Of a stretch of DNA of 64,000 bases, positions 52,835 through 61,584 are shown piece by piece. The stretch's first letter is position 1. Each line of letters begins with the position of its first letter. Location: contig CACJQE010000006.1 in assembly GCA_902595465.1 (NCBI GenBank), forward strand, positions 1 through 64,000. The letters are read 5' to 3'. The notes under the pieces are model-generated. The model saw nothing but the letters and a program-made list of their open reading frames with translations, was not told the DNA's origin and did no database searches. A program made the translations under genes and the position numbers. Source of the stretch: an uncultured Pelagibacteraceae bacterium (GTDB lineage Bacteria > Pseudomonadota > Alphaproteobacteria > Pelagibacterales > Pelagibacteraceae).

Positions 52835-53828
52835 ATTAAATAGAACTGTTTCTGTTGCTCCAATGATGGATTGCACAGACAAACATGAAAGATTTTTCTT
52901 AAGATTAATCAGTAAAAATGTTCTTCTCTATACTGAAATGATTGTCTCAGAAGCTATTGATAGAGGAGATAAAAAGAAACTATTAGAATTTGATATGAGG
53001 GAAAAACCTGTTGCTCTGCAACTTGGTGGTTCTTCTCCAAAACTATTAGGAAATGCAGCATATTTAGGTGAAGAATTTGGTTATGATGAAATAAATTTAA
53101 ATTTAGGTTGTCCAAGTAAAAAAGTTCAGAAAAATAGATTTGGGGCTTGTTTAATTCAAGAACCTAATCTTGTTGCTGATTGTCTAAGTGAAATGATTTC
53201 AAAAACATCAATTCCTGTAACAGTTAAAACTAGAATTGGATATGACAATGTTGATCAATACGAAAATTTATATAATTTTGTGAATATTTTAAAAGAAACA
53301 GGTGTTAAAACTTTTATAATTCATGCCAGAAAAGCAATGTTAGGAAAATTTACACCTAAACAAAATTTAAATATTCCACCTTTGAAATATGAATACGTAA
53401 ATAGATTGAAAAAAGATTTTAAAGATTTAGAAATAATAATTAATGGAGGAATAACGTCTACTGATCAAATCAAAGAACATTTAGATAATGTAGATGGTGT
53501 GATGATTGGAAGGTCAATTTATCATTCCCCTTACATGTTAGCAGATATTGAGAACCAAATTTTTAATAATAGTGAAATTTTGACAAGACAAGAAGTTGTT
53601 GAGAAACTAATTAAGTATGTAAAAGAAGAAATTAAAAAAGGTACAAGATTAAATCAAATCATGAGACATACTCTTGGTTTATTCCATGGACAAACAGGTT
53701 CTAGTTTTTGGAAAAGATATTTAAGTGAAAATATGTGTGTAAGAGACGCCGATGTTAAGAAAATTGATCACATAATGGATAAAGTAAAATTTAATCCACA
53801 AAGTATATCGGCAGGGCAAATTGAATAA
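52827..53828 (+). CDS. dusA: tRNA-dihydrouridine synthase A
   Basis: Reduces uridine to dihydrouridine in the tRNA D loop with FMN and NADPH. At 333 residues it has the DusA start VAPMMDCTDKHERFFLR, VALQLGGSSPKLLG, the catalytic Cys in NLNLGCPSKKVQKNRFGA, and IIHARKAMLGKFTPKQN, the last typical of the DusA subgroup. It overlaps malonyl-CoA decarboxylase by 8 bases and the exporter by 8, so it is carried in that transcript without a metabolic link. Confidence 0.94.
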   Translation: MSRLNRTVSVAPMMDCTDKHERFFLRLISKNVLLYTEMIVSEAIDRGDKKKLLEFDMREKPVALQLGGSSPKLLGNAAYLGEEFGYDEINLNLGCPSKKVQKNRFGACLIQEPNLVADCLSEMISKTSIPVTVKTRIGYDNVDQYENLYNFVNILKETGVKTFIIHARKAMLGKFTPKQNLNIPPLKYEYVNRLKKDFKDLEIIINGGITSTDQIKEHLDNVDGVMIGRSIYHSPYMLADIENQIFNNSEILTRQEVVEKLIKYVKEEIKKGTRLNQIMRHTLGLFHGQTGSSFWKRYLSENMCVRDADVKKIDHIMDKVKFNPQSISAGQIE

Positions 53829-54654
53829 TACTCTTTTAGAGATTAATAATATTTATTTTATTTTTTTAATGATGGCAGCCGCTGTTCCGGTTGGTTTTTT
53901 TGCAGGTTTTTTTGGTATCGGAGGAGGATTAATTTCAGTTCCATTTTTATTTTTTGTATTTGAAGCATTTAACGTGGATAAAGATTATTTAATGCATTTA
54001 TCTGTAGGCACAGCTTTCTCAATAACAATTTTAACAGCTACAGCGTCAGTATTAACCCATAGAAAGTATAATGCTGTTGATTTCAATATTATTAAAAATT
54101 ATGGAACATTTGTAATAATTGGAGTTTTCTCTGGAACATTGATGGCAGCATTAATGAATACTAAAACATTGTTGTTCTTTTTTTCTGCTGTTGTATTCTT
54201 TTTTGGAGCTTACTTGTTGTTACAGAATGAAAAGAAAAAAAAAATTAATAAAAAATTTAATATTTTCCCAAGAATAATATTTGGATTTTTGTCAGGATTA
54301 ATATCTGCTCCTATGGGTATAACAGGAGCTATGATGAATGTTCCAATATTAAGATATTTTGGCTATCCAATTAACTTAGCAATAGGAAGTTCTGCAGCGA
54401 TTGGATTTATAATAGCCTTATTTGGATCAATTGGATTTTTTACATCTGGCATGATGTTAAAAGCAGATATCCCACTTAGTATAGGATTTATCAATATACC
54501 TGCTTTTATAATTTTTGTTCCAATAACTACATTCATGGCAAGGATTGGAGCAAAAACAGTTCAAGATCTAGATAGAGTTAAAACTCAAAGATTATTTGGT
54601 GTTTTTCTGTATGTTATTGGCACTTTATTTCTATACAGATTTTTAGTGACTTAG
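53821..54654 (+). CDS. TauE/SafE family sulfite/anion exporter
   Basis: A 277-residue membrane protein with about eight segments and the family repeats: GFFAGFFGIGGGLISVPFLF near the N-terminus and GFLSGLISAPMGITGAMMNVPIL in the middle. The family exports sulfite, sulfoacetate or other organic anions. The frame starts with TTG at 53821 (overlapping dusA by 8 bases); an ATG at 53869 is the alternative, but that would cut the first membrane segment. Confidence 0.86.
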   Translation: MNNTLLEINNIYFIFLMMAAAVPVGFFAGFFGIGGGLISVPFLFFVFEAFNVDKDYLMHLSVGTAFSITILTATASVLTHRKYNAVDFNIIKNYGTFVIIGVFSGTLMAALMNTKTLLFFFSAVVFFFGAYLLLQNEKKKKINKKFNIFPRIIFGFLSGLISAPMGITGAMMNVPILRYFGYPINLAIGSSAAIGFIIALFGSIGFFTSGMMLKADIPLSIGFINIPAFIIFVPITTFMARIGAKTVQDLDRVKTQRLFGVFLYVIGTLFLYRFLVT

Positions 54655-54689
54655 GAGACGAGGTGGTTTCAGTCTCCCTCCGCCACCTC
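54654..54689 (+). repeat. Interleaved inverted repeats after the TauE-type gene
   Basis: GGAGAC (54654-54659) pairs with GTCTCC (54672-54677), and GAGGTGG (54660-54666) pairs with CCACCTC (54683-54689). The two pairs interlock, so they can form either of two exclusive hairpins. It is GC-rich relative to its surroundings. No U-tract of note follows, so termination efficiency is uncertain. Confidence 0.5.
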
Positions 54690-54784
54690 AATTTAAATTT
54701 AATCGATTCTCTTATATTTCTTTAACTCTTTTTAGTTGAATTGGGTTTGATATTAACAAATCTTGATGTTAATCATTTATACAC

Positions 54785-55684
54785 ATGAATTTGTTCAAAT
54801 ACTTAATATTAATATTATATTTCTTAACTTTTGGCAGTATTTTAAAAGCTGAAAATATTAAATCAAAAGTAGAAAATAAAATTTATTCAAAAATTGATGA
54901 TTTTGCACAAAATATAGGAGAAGACTTTGCTAATAGCTTTAGAGATTTTGAAAATTTAAAATATCTTGACTTTTCTTTAAATGTTCAAGAAGGCTTTGAT
55001 CCATCAATACAAATTGAAAGTGTTTCAAAATTAATTGAATTTGATGACGGTGCTTTGTTTAATCAATTAAATTTAATATCCCAAGATAGCAAAACTACAA
55101 TTAATCTAGGAGTTGGAAAAAGAAAGTTGTACGATTCTGATACTTACATGTTGGGAACAAACTTTTTTATTGATTATCAGTTCGATGAGTCTCACCTTAG
55201 AAGTGGATTAGGTTTTGAAGCGATTTCAAATTCTTTAGATTTTATTGCAAACTATTATAATGCGATATCTGGATTTAAAACTACTGGTGATGGAAGAGAG
55301 AAAGCACTAGATGGATATGATTTAAAATTAAATTATCATTTATCAAATCAATCTAACACAGACTTTTTTGTTCAATTATTTGAATGGGAAAATCCAAGTT
55401 CAACTTATGAAGAAAAAGGAGAAAAATTAGGTATAACCTCATCCATAGGTAATTTGGCTTTAGAAATTGGATATTTAAATGACAACAAAGACAATGATGG
55501 ACTATTTGGAAGTTTAAAAGTAGTCATACCACTGGGAGAGCAGAGGGAAATTTTAAATAAAGATGATGAAAATAATAATAAAAGTAATTTAAATGTTCGA
55601 AATAAATTATATATGCCTGTTCAAAGAGAAAATAAAATTAAATTAGTTAAGATATCTTCAGGAGTAAAAGTCAGTGGTTTCTAA
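54785..55684 (+). CDS. Inverse-autotransporter (invasin/intimin-like) beta-barrel protein
   Basis: A 299-residue outer-membrane protein: signal peptide (LILILYFLTFGSILKA) and a beta-barrel domain of the intimin/invasin type. Characteristic order: FNQLNLISQDSKTTINLGVGKR, TYMLGTNFFIDYQFDESHLRSGLGFEA, NSLDFIANYYNAISGFK, GYDLKLNYHL, then repeated strands to the end. No passenger (Ig-like or lectin) domain follows the barrel; the chain ends about 50 residues after it with a Lys/Asn-rich segment. It overlaps by 11 bases the next secreted protein, a possible partner. Adhesion is the known family role; here it is unproven. Confidence 0.83.
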   Translation: MNLFKYLILILYFLTFGSILKAENIKSKVENKIYSKIDDFAQNIGEDFANSFRDFENLKYLDFSLNVQEGFDPSIQIESVSKLIEFDDGALFNQLNLISQDSKTTINLGVGKRKLYDSDTYMLGTNFFIDYQFDESHLRSGLGFEAISNSLDFIANYYNAISGFKTTGDGREKALDGYDLKLNYHLSNQSNTDFFVQLFEWENPSSTYEEKGEKLGITSSIGNLALEIGYLNDNKDNDGLFGSLKVVIPLGEQREILNKDDENNNKSNLNVRNKLYMPVQRENKIKLVKISSGVKVSGF

Positions 55685-56726
55685 AATAATAAAAAATTTT
55701 GTAACAATTATATTTTTTGTAGTTGGATTTATATTAATATCTGAGAGTATGGCAAGTGCTGGAGATAAGTGTCATAGAAATGCTGATAATAAAATAGTTT
55801 TAGATGATACTTCAGGTACACCTGTTTCTCATGATAGCGGTAGCACTTATGATCAAGATTATTGTAATGAAGAACCATTAAATTACAAAATTAAAATCTT
55901 TGAAGCAATGGTTTGTTCTTCTGATCCGTATATTGCTGGAACAGGGGACACTGGTGCTGATCCAAACTTTACATCTTGTACAAATTTTTTTACAAACACT
56001 TCAGGCAAAGATGTAATAATTCAACCAAATGTAAAGGCCGACTTATTTGATGGCTCAAATGTTGCATTACCAATTGGTACATTTCCATACTCTGTTATTA
56101 TTTTAAGTAACGAATTGAATATTAAACACCACGAAACATTTATAGACACCGGCGGAAACGATGCTGATATTAGAGGATATAAAGCTTCAGGATTTTCAAC
56201 TGGTAAAACTTGTTATTCACATGGCAAAACAACCACTTATACCGGATACGCATCAGATACTGTTCATGGAAAAACAATTATATCTACATCAGCAGGCACT
56301 GGTAGTTCACTTGGACTTATATGCACCGATTCATTTGATCCAGATAATCCACCATCTGATTATGACTACACCACTGAAATTATAGACTCTATTGATGATA
56401 CTTGTGATAGCTCAAATGACTGTGATACTACTTTCAGGCCTTATATTGGCTATCAGAATAGTAGCGCTATTAACGGGAGATATGCTGGTGTTTTAGTTCA
56501 AGATGACGGAAGGACTGTTGGTACAAATAGAAATAACTCAACAAGAATAGCTTACATAATGAATTTTAATAACTCAATTGAAATAACAGAGGATATATCA
56601 AGTTTTGAAATGCAGTTTGATACTAATTCCTCTGTAAGCATTGATTGGGACGCCGCAGCAAGTGTAACCAATGCTATCAAATTGGGAGCGGATCCTTTTC
56701 AAGTTAAGTATATTGTGACTAATTAG
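55674..56726 (+). CDS. Secreted protein of unknown function, downstream of the barrel
   Basis: A 350-residue exported protein with signal peptide (FVTIIFFVVGFILISESMASA). The mature part starts GDKCHRNADNK, is rich in Asp, Ser, Thr and Asn, and has several Cys (FEAMVCSSDP, TSCTNFF, TCYSHGK, LICTDSF, DTCDSSNDCDTTF). It looks like a surface or periplasmic beta-rich domain protein. The start is a GTG inside the end of the barrel gene (11-base overlap). I recognise no family. It may be surface cargo for the barrel. Its tail overlaps the phosphomannomutase stop (TTAG). Confidence 0.6.
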   Translation: MVSKIIKNFVTIIFFVVGFILISESMASAGDKCHRNADNKIVLDDTSGTPVSHDSGSTYDQDYCNEEPLNYKIKIFEAMVCSSDPYIAGTGDTGADPNFTSCTNFFTNTSGKDVIIQPNVKADLFDGSNVALPIGTFPYSVIILSNELNIKHHETFIDTGGNDADIRGYKASGFSTGKTCYSHGKTTTYTGYASDTVHGKTIISTSAGTGSSLGLICTDSFDPDNPPSDYDYTTEIIDSIDDTCDSSNDCDTTFRPYIGYQNSSAINGRYAGVLVQDDGRTVGTNRNNSTRIAYIMNFNNSIEITEDISSFEMQFDTNSSVSIDWDAAASVTNAIKLGADPFQVKYIVTN

Positions 56727-58180
56727 CCAATAGTTTGATCGTATTCTCCAACTTTACCTGTTTTTTTTAATAAACTATCAATAAATTCAAAGATCTTCAT
56801 CTTTCTTTTTTCTGACGTTGCGCTTTCAATTACTATTACTAACGAAGGTTTATTAGAAGATGCTCTTATTAAACCCCAAGACTCATCTTCAAAAGAAAAT
56901 CTTACTCCATTTACTGTTACTATTTTTTTAATTTCTTGATCATCTATTTTAGTTTTATCTTCTTTAATTTTCATTATATCTTCAGTTAATTGTTCAACAA
57001 CTTGATATTTTTCATTATCTCTACAAAAAGGTCCCATAGTAGGACTTTGATAAGTTATTGGTAATTCTTTTAGTATTTCGCTAATGCTTTTTTCACTTTT
57101 ATTTAGTAACTTACAAACCTGGATTGCAGAATTTATTCCATCATCATATCCGTAACCTAGAGGTTCGTTAAAAAAGAAATGTCCACTTTTTTCAAATCCA
57201 GCTAACGCTCTTTCAGCATTCACTTTTCTTTTAATATGAGAGTGTCCTGTTTTCCAATAAATTGTTTCACACTCATTTTTTTTTAATATTTTATCATTTG
57301 AATAAAGTCCTGTCGATTTTACATCAACAATAAATTTACTATTTTTATAATCTTTAGAAAGATTTCTAGCTATTAATAGCCCTATTTTATCTGAAAAGAT
57401 TTCATTACCTTTATCATCAATAACCCCAACCCTATCTCCATCTCCATCAAAACCAAATCCAATATCAGCATTATTGTCTTTTACAGATTTCGAAATTGCA
57501 TGTAACATTTCCAAATCTTCAGGATTTGGATTATATTTTGGAAAAGTCCAATCAAGTTCACAATCAAGTTCAATTACTTCGCAACCAATACCCCTTAAAA
57601 TATCTGGTGCAAATATTCCTGCCGTTCCATTGCCACAAGCAACTACTGCTTTAATTTTTTTATTTAATGGGTTTTTTGTTATTAAATCATTTTTATAAAC
57701 ATTTTGAAAATCATCAATTTTTTTTATATTGCCCTCTCCATTAATAAATTTTTGATTTAGAGTAATATCTTTTAGTTCTTTCATTTCTTCAGGTGCATGA
57801 GTTAATCCTTTTTTGATGCCCATTTTTACACCTGTCCAACCATTTTCATTATGACTAGCTGTAACCATTGCAATTGCATCTGAGTTTAAATTAAATTGTG
57901 CGAAGTAAACCATAGGAGATAAAGATAATCCTATATCTTCGATTTTGCATCCAGTTGAAACTAAACCCTCTTTTAATTTTTCTTTGATATGTTCGCTGTA
58001 AGATCTGTAATCTTGACCAACTACAATTCTAGGATTGTTTTTTTTTGTGTGTTTAATTATTTGAGTTCCGAGACCTTTACCGAGTTGAACGATTCCATCA
58101 TCATCTATGTCTTTTTCGTATACCCATCGTGCGTCATATTCCCGAAAGCCGTAGGGATCAATTTTTCCCGAATTATTCAT
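56723..58180 (-). CDS. Phosphomannomutase/phosphoglucomutase (AlgC/ManB type)
   Basis: A 485-residue alpha-D-phosphohexomutase that interconverts hexose 6- and 1-phosphates for nucleotide-sugar synthesis. Domain 1 carries the phosphoserine loop VTASHNENGWTG (Ser109); domain 2 has the metal loop GFGFDGDGDRVGVID; domain 3 the sugar loop FEKSGHFFFNEPLG; and domain 4 ends with a phosphate loop VRFSFEDESWGLIRASSNKPSL. It supports the glycosyltransferases elsewhere in the window. The start at 58180 faces the nrdA promoter region. Confidence 0.93.
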   Translation of the reverse strand: MNNSGKIDPYGFREYDARWVYEKDIDDDGIVQLGKGLGTQIIKHTKKNNPRIVVGQDYRSYSEHIKEKLKEGLVSTGCKIEDIGLSLSPMVYFAQFNLNSDAIAMVTASHNENGWTGVKMGIKKGLTHAPEEMKELKDITLNQKFINGEGNIKKIDDFQNVYKNDLITKNPLNKKIKAVVACGNGTAGIFAPDILRGIGCEVIELDCELDWTFPKYNPNPEDLEMLHAISKSVKDNNADIGFGFDGDGDRVGVIDDKGNEIFSDKIGLLIARNLSKDYKNSKFIVDVKSTGLYSNDKILKKNECETIYWKTGHSHIKRKVNAERALAGFEKSGHFFFNEPLGYGYDDGINSAIQVCKLLNKSEKSISEILKELPITYQSPTMGPFCRDNEKYQVVEQLTEDIMKIKEDKTKIDDQEIKKIVTVNGVRFSFEDESWGLIRASSNKPSLVIVIESATSEKRKMKIFEFIDSLLKKTGKVGEYDQTIG

Positions 58181-58254
58181 GTGGATATATGTACATTTTT
58201 TTAAAATTTTTGTTGATAAATATTTAATAAGTTCTATAAATGTTCTATTGATTT

Positions 58255-58301
58255 ACAATTTATATAGTATATCAAGTAAATCTACACACTATATCTAGTT
58301 A
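58255..58301 (+). promoter_or_regulatory. Pair of NrdR boxes upstream of nrdAB
   Basis: Against the NrdR consensus acaCwAtATaTwgtgt, the sites at 58255-58270 (ACAATTTATATAGTAT) and 58286-58301 (ACACTATATCTAGTTA) each match at 13 of 16 positions. Their starts are 31 bases apart, the three-turn spacing expected for cooperative NrdR binding. The second box ends 40 bases before the nrdA ATG. In AT-rich DNA the separate matches are weak evidence; the spacing and the gene downstream are what persuade. Confidence 0.68.
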
Positions 58302-58341
58302 TTTACTAGATTTTTTAGTATAAAGATAAAAAGGGAGTTTA

Positions 58342-60279
58342 ATGAACAAAATATTGTCTCAGGCAATCAGGAAGGCTGTCTCTGATTATAAACCAGCGGA
58401 AAAAATCAGCAATAATGACAAAAGACCAGACTTATTTTCACTAAATAACAACACTGAGTTGTTTCAAAATTCTAAAGGGATAACTATTAAAATAGATAGA
58501 TCTAGAGATAATAATTTAACAGATTTTGGAAGAGCAACACTAAGCGACAGATACCTTGGAGAAAACGAGTCTTTCCAAGATTTATTTGCAAGAGTTGCGA
58601 GTCATTATGCAGATGACAACTTACACGCGCAAAGACTTTATAACTACATTAGTAATTTATGGTTTATGCCAGCAACACCAGTTTTATCAAATGGTGGAAC
58701 AAAAAGAGGTTTACCAATTTCCTGTTTCTTAAATGAAGCGGGGGATAGCTTAACTGGAATATTAGATCTATGGAGTGAAAATGTTTGGTTGGCTGCTAAA
58801 GGTGGAGGTATTGGAAGTTATTGGGGCAACCTAAGATCCATTGGAGAAAAAATTGGAAGAGTTGGAAAAACTTCAGGCATTATTCCTTTCATCAAAGTTA
58901 TGGACTCTTTGACAATGGCTATCAGTCAAGGTTCTTTAAGAAGAGGATCAGCAGCTTGTTATCTTCCAATTGATCATCCGGAGATTGAAGAATTTATTGA
59001 AATGAGAAGACCAACAGGTGGTGATCCAAATAGAAGGTCATTAAATTTACACCACGGTGTTTTAGTTTCAGATGCATTCATGAGAGCTGTTGAGCTAGAC
59101 GAGCAATGGGCACTTAAAAGTCCAAAAGATCAATCAGTACAAGCTACTGTTTCTGCAAGAAATTTATGGATTAGATTATTAACTGCAAGAATTGAAACTG
59201 GAGAACCTTATATTGTTTTCATTGATACAGTTAATAGAATGATACCTCAACATCATAAACTGGCTGGTTTAACTGTTAAAACATCTAACTTGTGCAGTGA
59301 AATAACTTTACCAACAGGAATTGATAAAGAGGGCAGAGATAGAACGGCAGTATGTTGTTTATCATCTTTAAATTTAGAAACTTATGATGAATGGAAAGAT
59401 GATGAAAATTTTGTTCCAGATGTAATGAGATTTTTAGACAATGTATTAACTGACTTTACTGAAAAAGCCCCCAAGTCATTTAGTGATGCAGTTTATTCAG
59501 CATTAAAAGAGAGAAGTGTTGGTCTAGGTGTTATGGGACTTCATTCATTCTTCCAACAAAAAATGATTCCTTTTGAGTCAGTAATGAGTAAAGTTTGGAA
59601 CAAAAAAATATTTGAAAGCATCCAAAAACAAGTTGACCAAGCTTCAAAAGATTTAGCTGATGAAAGAGGCGCATGTCCAGATGCTGCTGATTATGGTATT
59701 AATGAAAGATTTTCAAATAAAACTGCAATAGCTCCAACTGCTTCAATTTCAATTATTTGTGGTGGAACATCTCCAGGTGTAGAGCCAATTGCAGCAAATA
59801 GTTATACACATAAAACTTTGTCTGGATCATTTAATGTTAGAAATAAATATCTAAGTAAATTATTAGAGAAGCATGGTAAAAATGATGATGAAACATGGTC
59901 AAGTATAACAACTAATCAAGGCTCAATTTCTCATCTTGATTTTTTAACACAACAAGAAAAAGACGTATTTAAAACGGCTTTTGAATTAGACCAGAAATGG
60001 ATTGTGGAATTAGGTGCAGATAGAACACCTCATATTTCACAAGCACAATCAATAAATATATTTATACCTGCAGATATTCATAAAAGGGACTTACACCAAA
60101 TCCATTTCCAAGCTTGGAAAAAAGGATTGAAGAGCCTTTATTACTGCAGATCTAAATCAATACAAAGAGCGGAAAACGTGAACGATGCAGGTTCTACAGA
60201 TGTAACTGCAAACGTTTACAAATCAAAAAAACAAGAAAATCAACAACCAGAATATGAGGAGTGTTTATCATGTCAGTAG
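58342..60279 (+). CDS. nrdA: Ribonucleoside-diphosphate reductase class Ia, alpha subunit
   Basis: Reduces ribonucleoside diphosphates to deoxy forms with NrdB. Catalytic residues are visible: Cys128 in PISCFLNEAG, the Asn316-Cys318-Glu320 trio in SNLCSEITLP, Cys338/339 in AVCCLSS, and the redox pair CLSC at the very C-terminus. At 645 residues it is shorter than E. coli NrdA (761), and no ATP-cone is seen in the first 90 residues, so overall-activity control by dATP may be absent. It overlaps nrdB by 10 bases. GGGAG precedes the ATG; NrdR boxes lie upstream. Confidence 0.95.
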   Translation: MNKILSQAIRKAVSDYKPAEKISNNDKRPDLFSLNNNTELFQNSKGITIKIDRSRDNNLTDFGRATLSDRYLGENESFQDLFARVASHYADDNLHAQRLYNYISNLWFMPATPVLSNGGTKRGLPISCFLNEAGDSLTGILDLWSENVWLAAKGGGIGSYWGNLRSIGEKIGRVGKTSGIIPFIKVMDSLTMAISQGSLRRGSAACYLPIDHPEIEEFIEMRRPTGGDPNRRSLNLHHGVLVSDAFMRAVELDEQWALKSPKDQSVQATVSARNLWIRLLTARIETGEPYIVFIDTVNRMIPQHHKLAGLTVKTSNLCSEITLPTGIDKEGRDRTAVCCLSSLNLETYDEWKDDENFVPDVMRFLDNVLTDFTEKAPKSFSDAVYSALKERSVGLGVMGLHSFFQQKMIPFESVMSKVWNKKIFESIQKQVDQASKDLADERGACPDAADYGINERFSNKTAIAPTASISIICGGTSPGVEPIAANSYTHKTLSGSFNVRNKYLSKLLEKHGKNDDETWSSITTNQGSISHLDFLTQQEKDVFKTAFELDQKWIVELGADRTPHISQAQSINIFIPADIHKRDLHQIHFQAWKKGLKSLYYCRSKSIQRAENVNDAGSTDVTANVYKSKKQENQQPEYEECLSCQ

Positions 60280-61283
60280 AAAGCCTAAAAGATACAAAAC
60301 AAAAAATTATAGAACCGAAAAAAATGGGTCTATTAGTTGAGAACCCAGTTTATAAACCATTCAGATACCCATGGTGTTATGATGCTTGGTTAACTCAACA
60401 GAGAATTCATTGGTTACCAGAGGAAGTTCCACTTGGTGATGACGTCAGAGATTGGCAAAAAAATCTTTCAGAATCAGAAAAAAATTTATTAACTCAGATC
60501 TTTAGATTTTTTACTCAAGCAGATGTTGAAGTTAATAACTGTTATTTAAGACATTACACAACTGTATTTAAACCTACAGAAGTTTTAATGATGATGACTG
60601 CATTTGCGTCTATGGAAACAGTTCATGTAGCAGCTTATTCACATCTATTAGATACAATTGGAATGCCAGAATCTGAATATTCTGCTTTCATGAAATACAA
60701 AGAGATGAAAGATAAATATGATTACATGCAAAACTTTAATGTAAATTCAAAAGAGGATATCGCAAAAACTGTTGCGGTATTTAGTGCCTTTACAGAAGGT
60801 CTTCAGTTATTTGCAAGTTTTGCAATTTTATTAAACTTTCCAAGACACAACAAACTTAAAGGAATGGGTCAGATAGTTACTTGGTCAGTAAGAGATGAAA
60901 CTCTTCATTGTAATTCTATGATTAGAATTTTTAAAGAGTTCATTAAAGAGAACCCTGAAATTTGGACTCCGAAACTTAAAAAAGAACTTTATGAAGCTTG
61001 CAGAACTATAATTGAACATGAGGATGCATTTATTGATCTGGCTTTTGAAATGGGTCCAATGCAAGGTTTAACTGCTCAAGAAGTTAAAGATTATATTAGG
61101 TTCATTGGTAATAGAAGATTAACTCAGTTAGGTCTTGAGCCAATATATGATGTTCAGAAGAATCCATTAACATGGTTAGACACTATGTTAAATGCAGTAG
61201 AGCATATGAACTTCTTTGAAGGTAGAGCCACTGAATATTCAAAAGCATCCACACAAGGTAACTGGATAGACGCTTTCTCCTAG
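60270..61283 (+). CDS. nrdB: Ribonucleoside-diphosphate reductase class Ia, beta subunit
   Basis: Carries the diiron-tyrosyl radical for NrdA. I chose the ATG at 60270 (MSVESLKDTKQK), which overlaps nrdA by 10 bases; GTG at 60261 is the alternative. Metal ligands and radical site are in order: Asp85 in TQADVEV, Glu116, His119 and Tyr123 in SMETVHVAAY, a Glu in AFTEGLQLF, and Glu/His in RDETLHC. The radical Tyr is conserved, so this is a tyrosyl type enzyme. No ATP-cone at the N-terminus. It is followed after six bases by the DUF1289 gene. Confidence 0.95.
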   Translation: MSVESLKDTKQKIIEPKKMGLLVENPVYKPFRYPWCYDAWLTQQRIHWLPEEVPLGDDVRDWQKNLSESEKNLLTQIFRFFTQADVEVNNCYLRHYTTVFKPTEVLMMMTAFASMETVHVAAYSHLLDTIGMPESEYSAFMKYKEMKDKYDYMQNFNVNSKEDIAKTVAVFSAFTEGLQLFASFAILLNFPRHNKLKGMGQIVTWSVRDETLHCNSMIRIFKEFIKENPEIWTPKLKKELYEACRTIIEHEDAFIDLAFEMGPMQGLTAQEVKDYIRFIGNRRLTQLGLEPIYDVQKNPLTWLDTMLNAVEHMNFFEGRATEYSKASTQGNWIDAFS

Positions 61284-61289
61284 GATTAA

Positions 61290-61538
61290 GTGATAGTAAG
61301 TCCCTGTATAAGTATTTGTAAAACTGATCCAGTATCAGGCCTATGCTATGGTTGTGGTAGATCTGATGAAGAAAAGAAAATTTGGAAAGACCCTGAAACA
61401 ACAGATGATTGGAAAAATAACAATCTAAAAGAAATCGAAAACAGACTTTCAGGTTGGCAATTAGAGAGCTTTAAAATGTCTTACAAAAACAAAATTGAAA
61501 AAGGCATTTCTTTGTATAAACAAAAACAATCTAAATAG
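61290..61538 (+). CDS. DUF1289 family protein
   Basis: A 82-residue protein of the DUF1289 family with the four-Cys pattern SPCISICKTDPVSGLCYGCGR (about residues 5-24), probably zinc or iron-sulfur binding. Function unknown. The start is GTG at 61290. It sits six bases after nrdB on the same strand, so it probably shares that transcript and its NrdR control. The C-terminal part is longer than the minimal family domain. Confidence 0.85.
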   Translation: MIVSPCISICKTDPVSGLCYGCGRSDEEKKIWKDPETTDDWKNNNLKEIENRLSGWQLESFKMSYKNKIEKGISLYKQKQSK

Positions 61539-61584
61539 AATATATTTTATAAGTAAAGATGATTAACTAATTAAATTTAAATAA

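Noticed and set aside
54654-54689. Possible tmRNA acceptor fragment or pseudoknot
   Set aside because: There is no CCA end, no T-arm with the usual loop and no tag-coding part nearby; a pseudoknot would need zero bases in loop 1, which is sterically poor.
58294-58316. Terminator upstream of nrdA
   Set aside because: TCTAGT/ACTAGA with a T-run exists but overlaps the second NrdR box and has a weak six-pair AT-rich stem; chance is likely.
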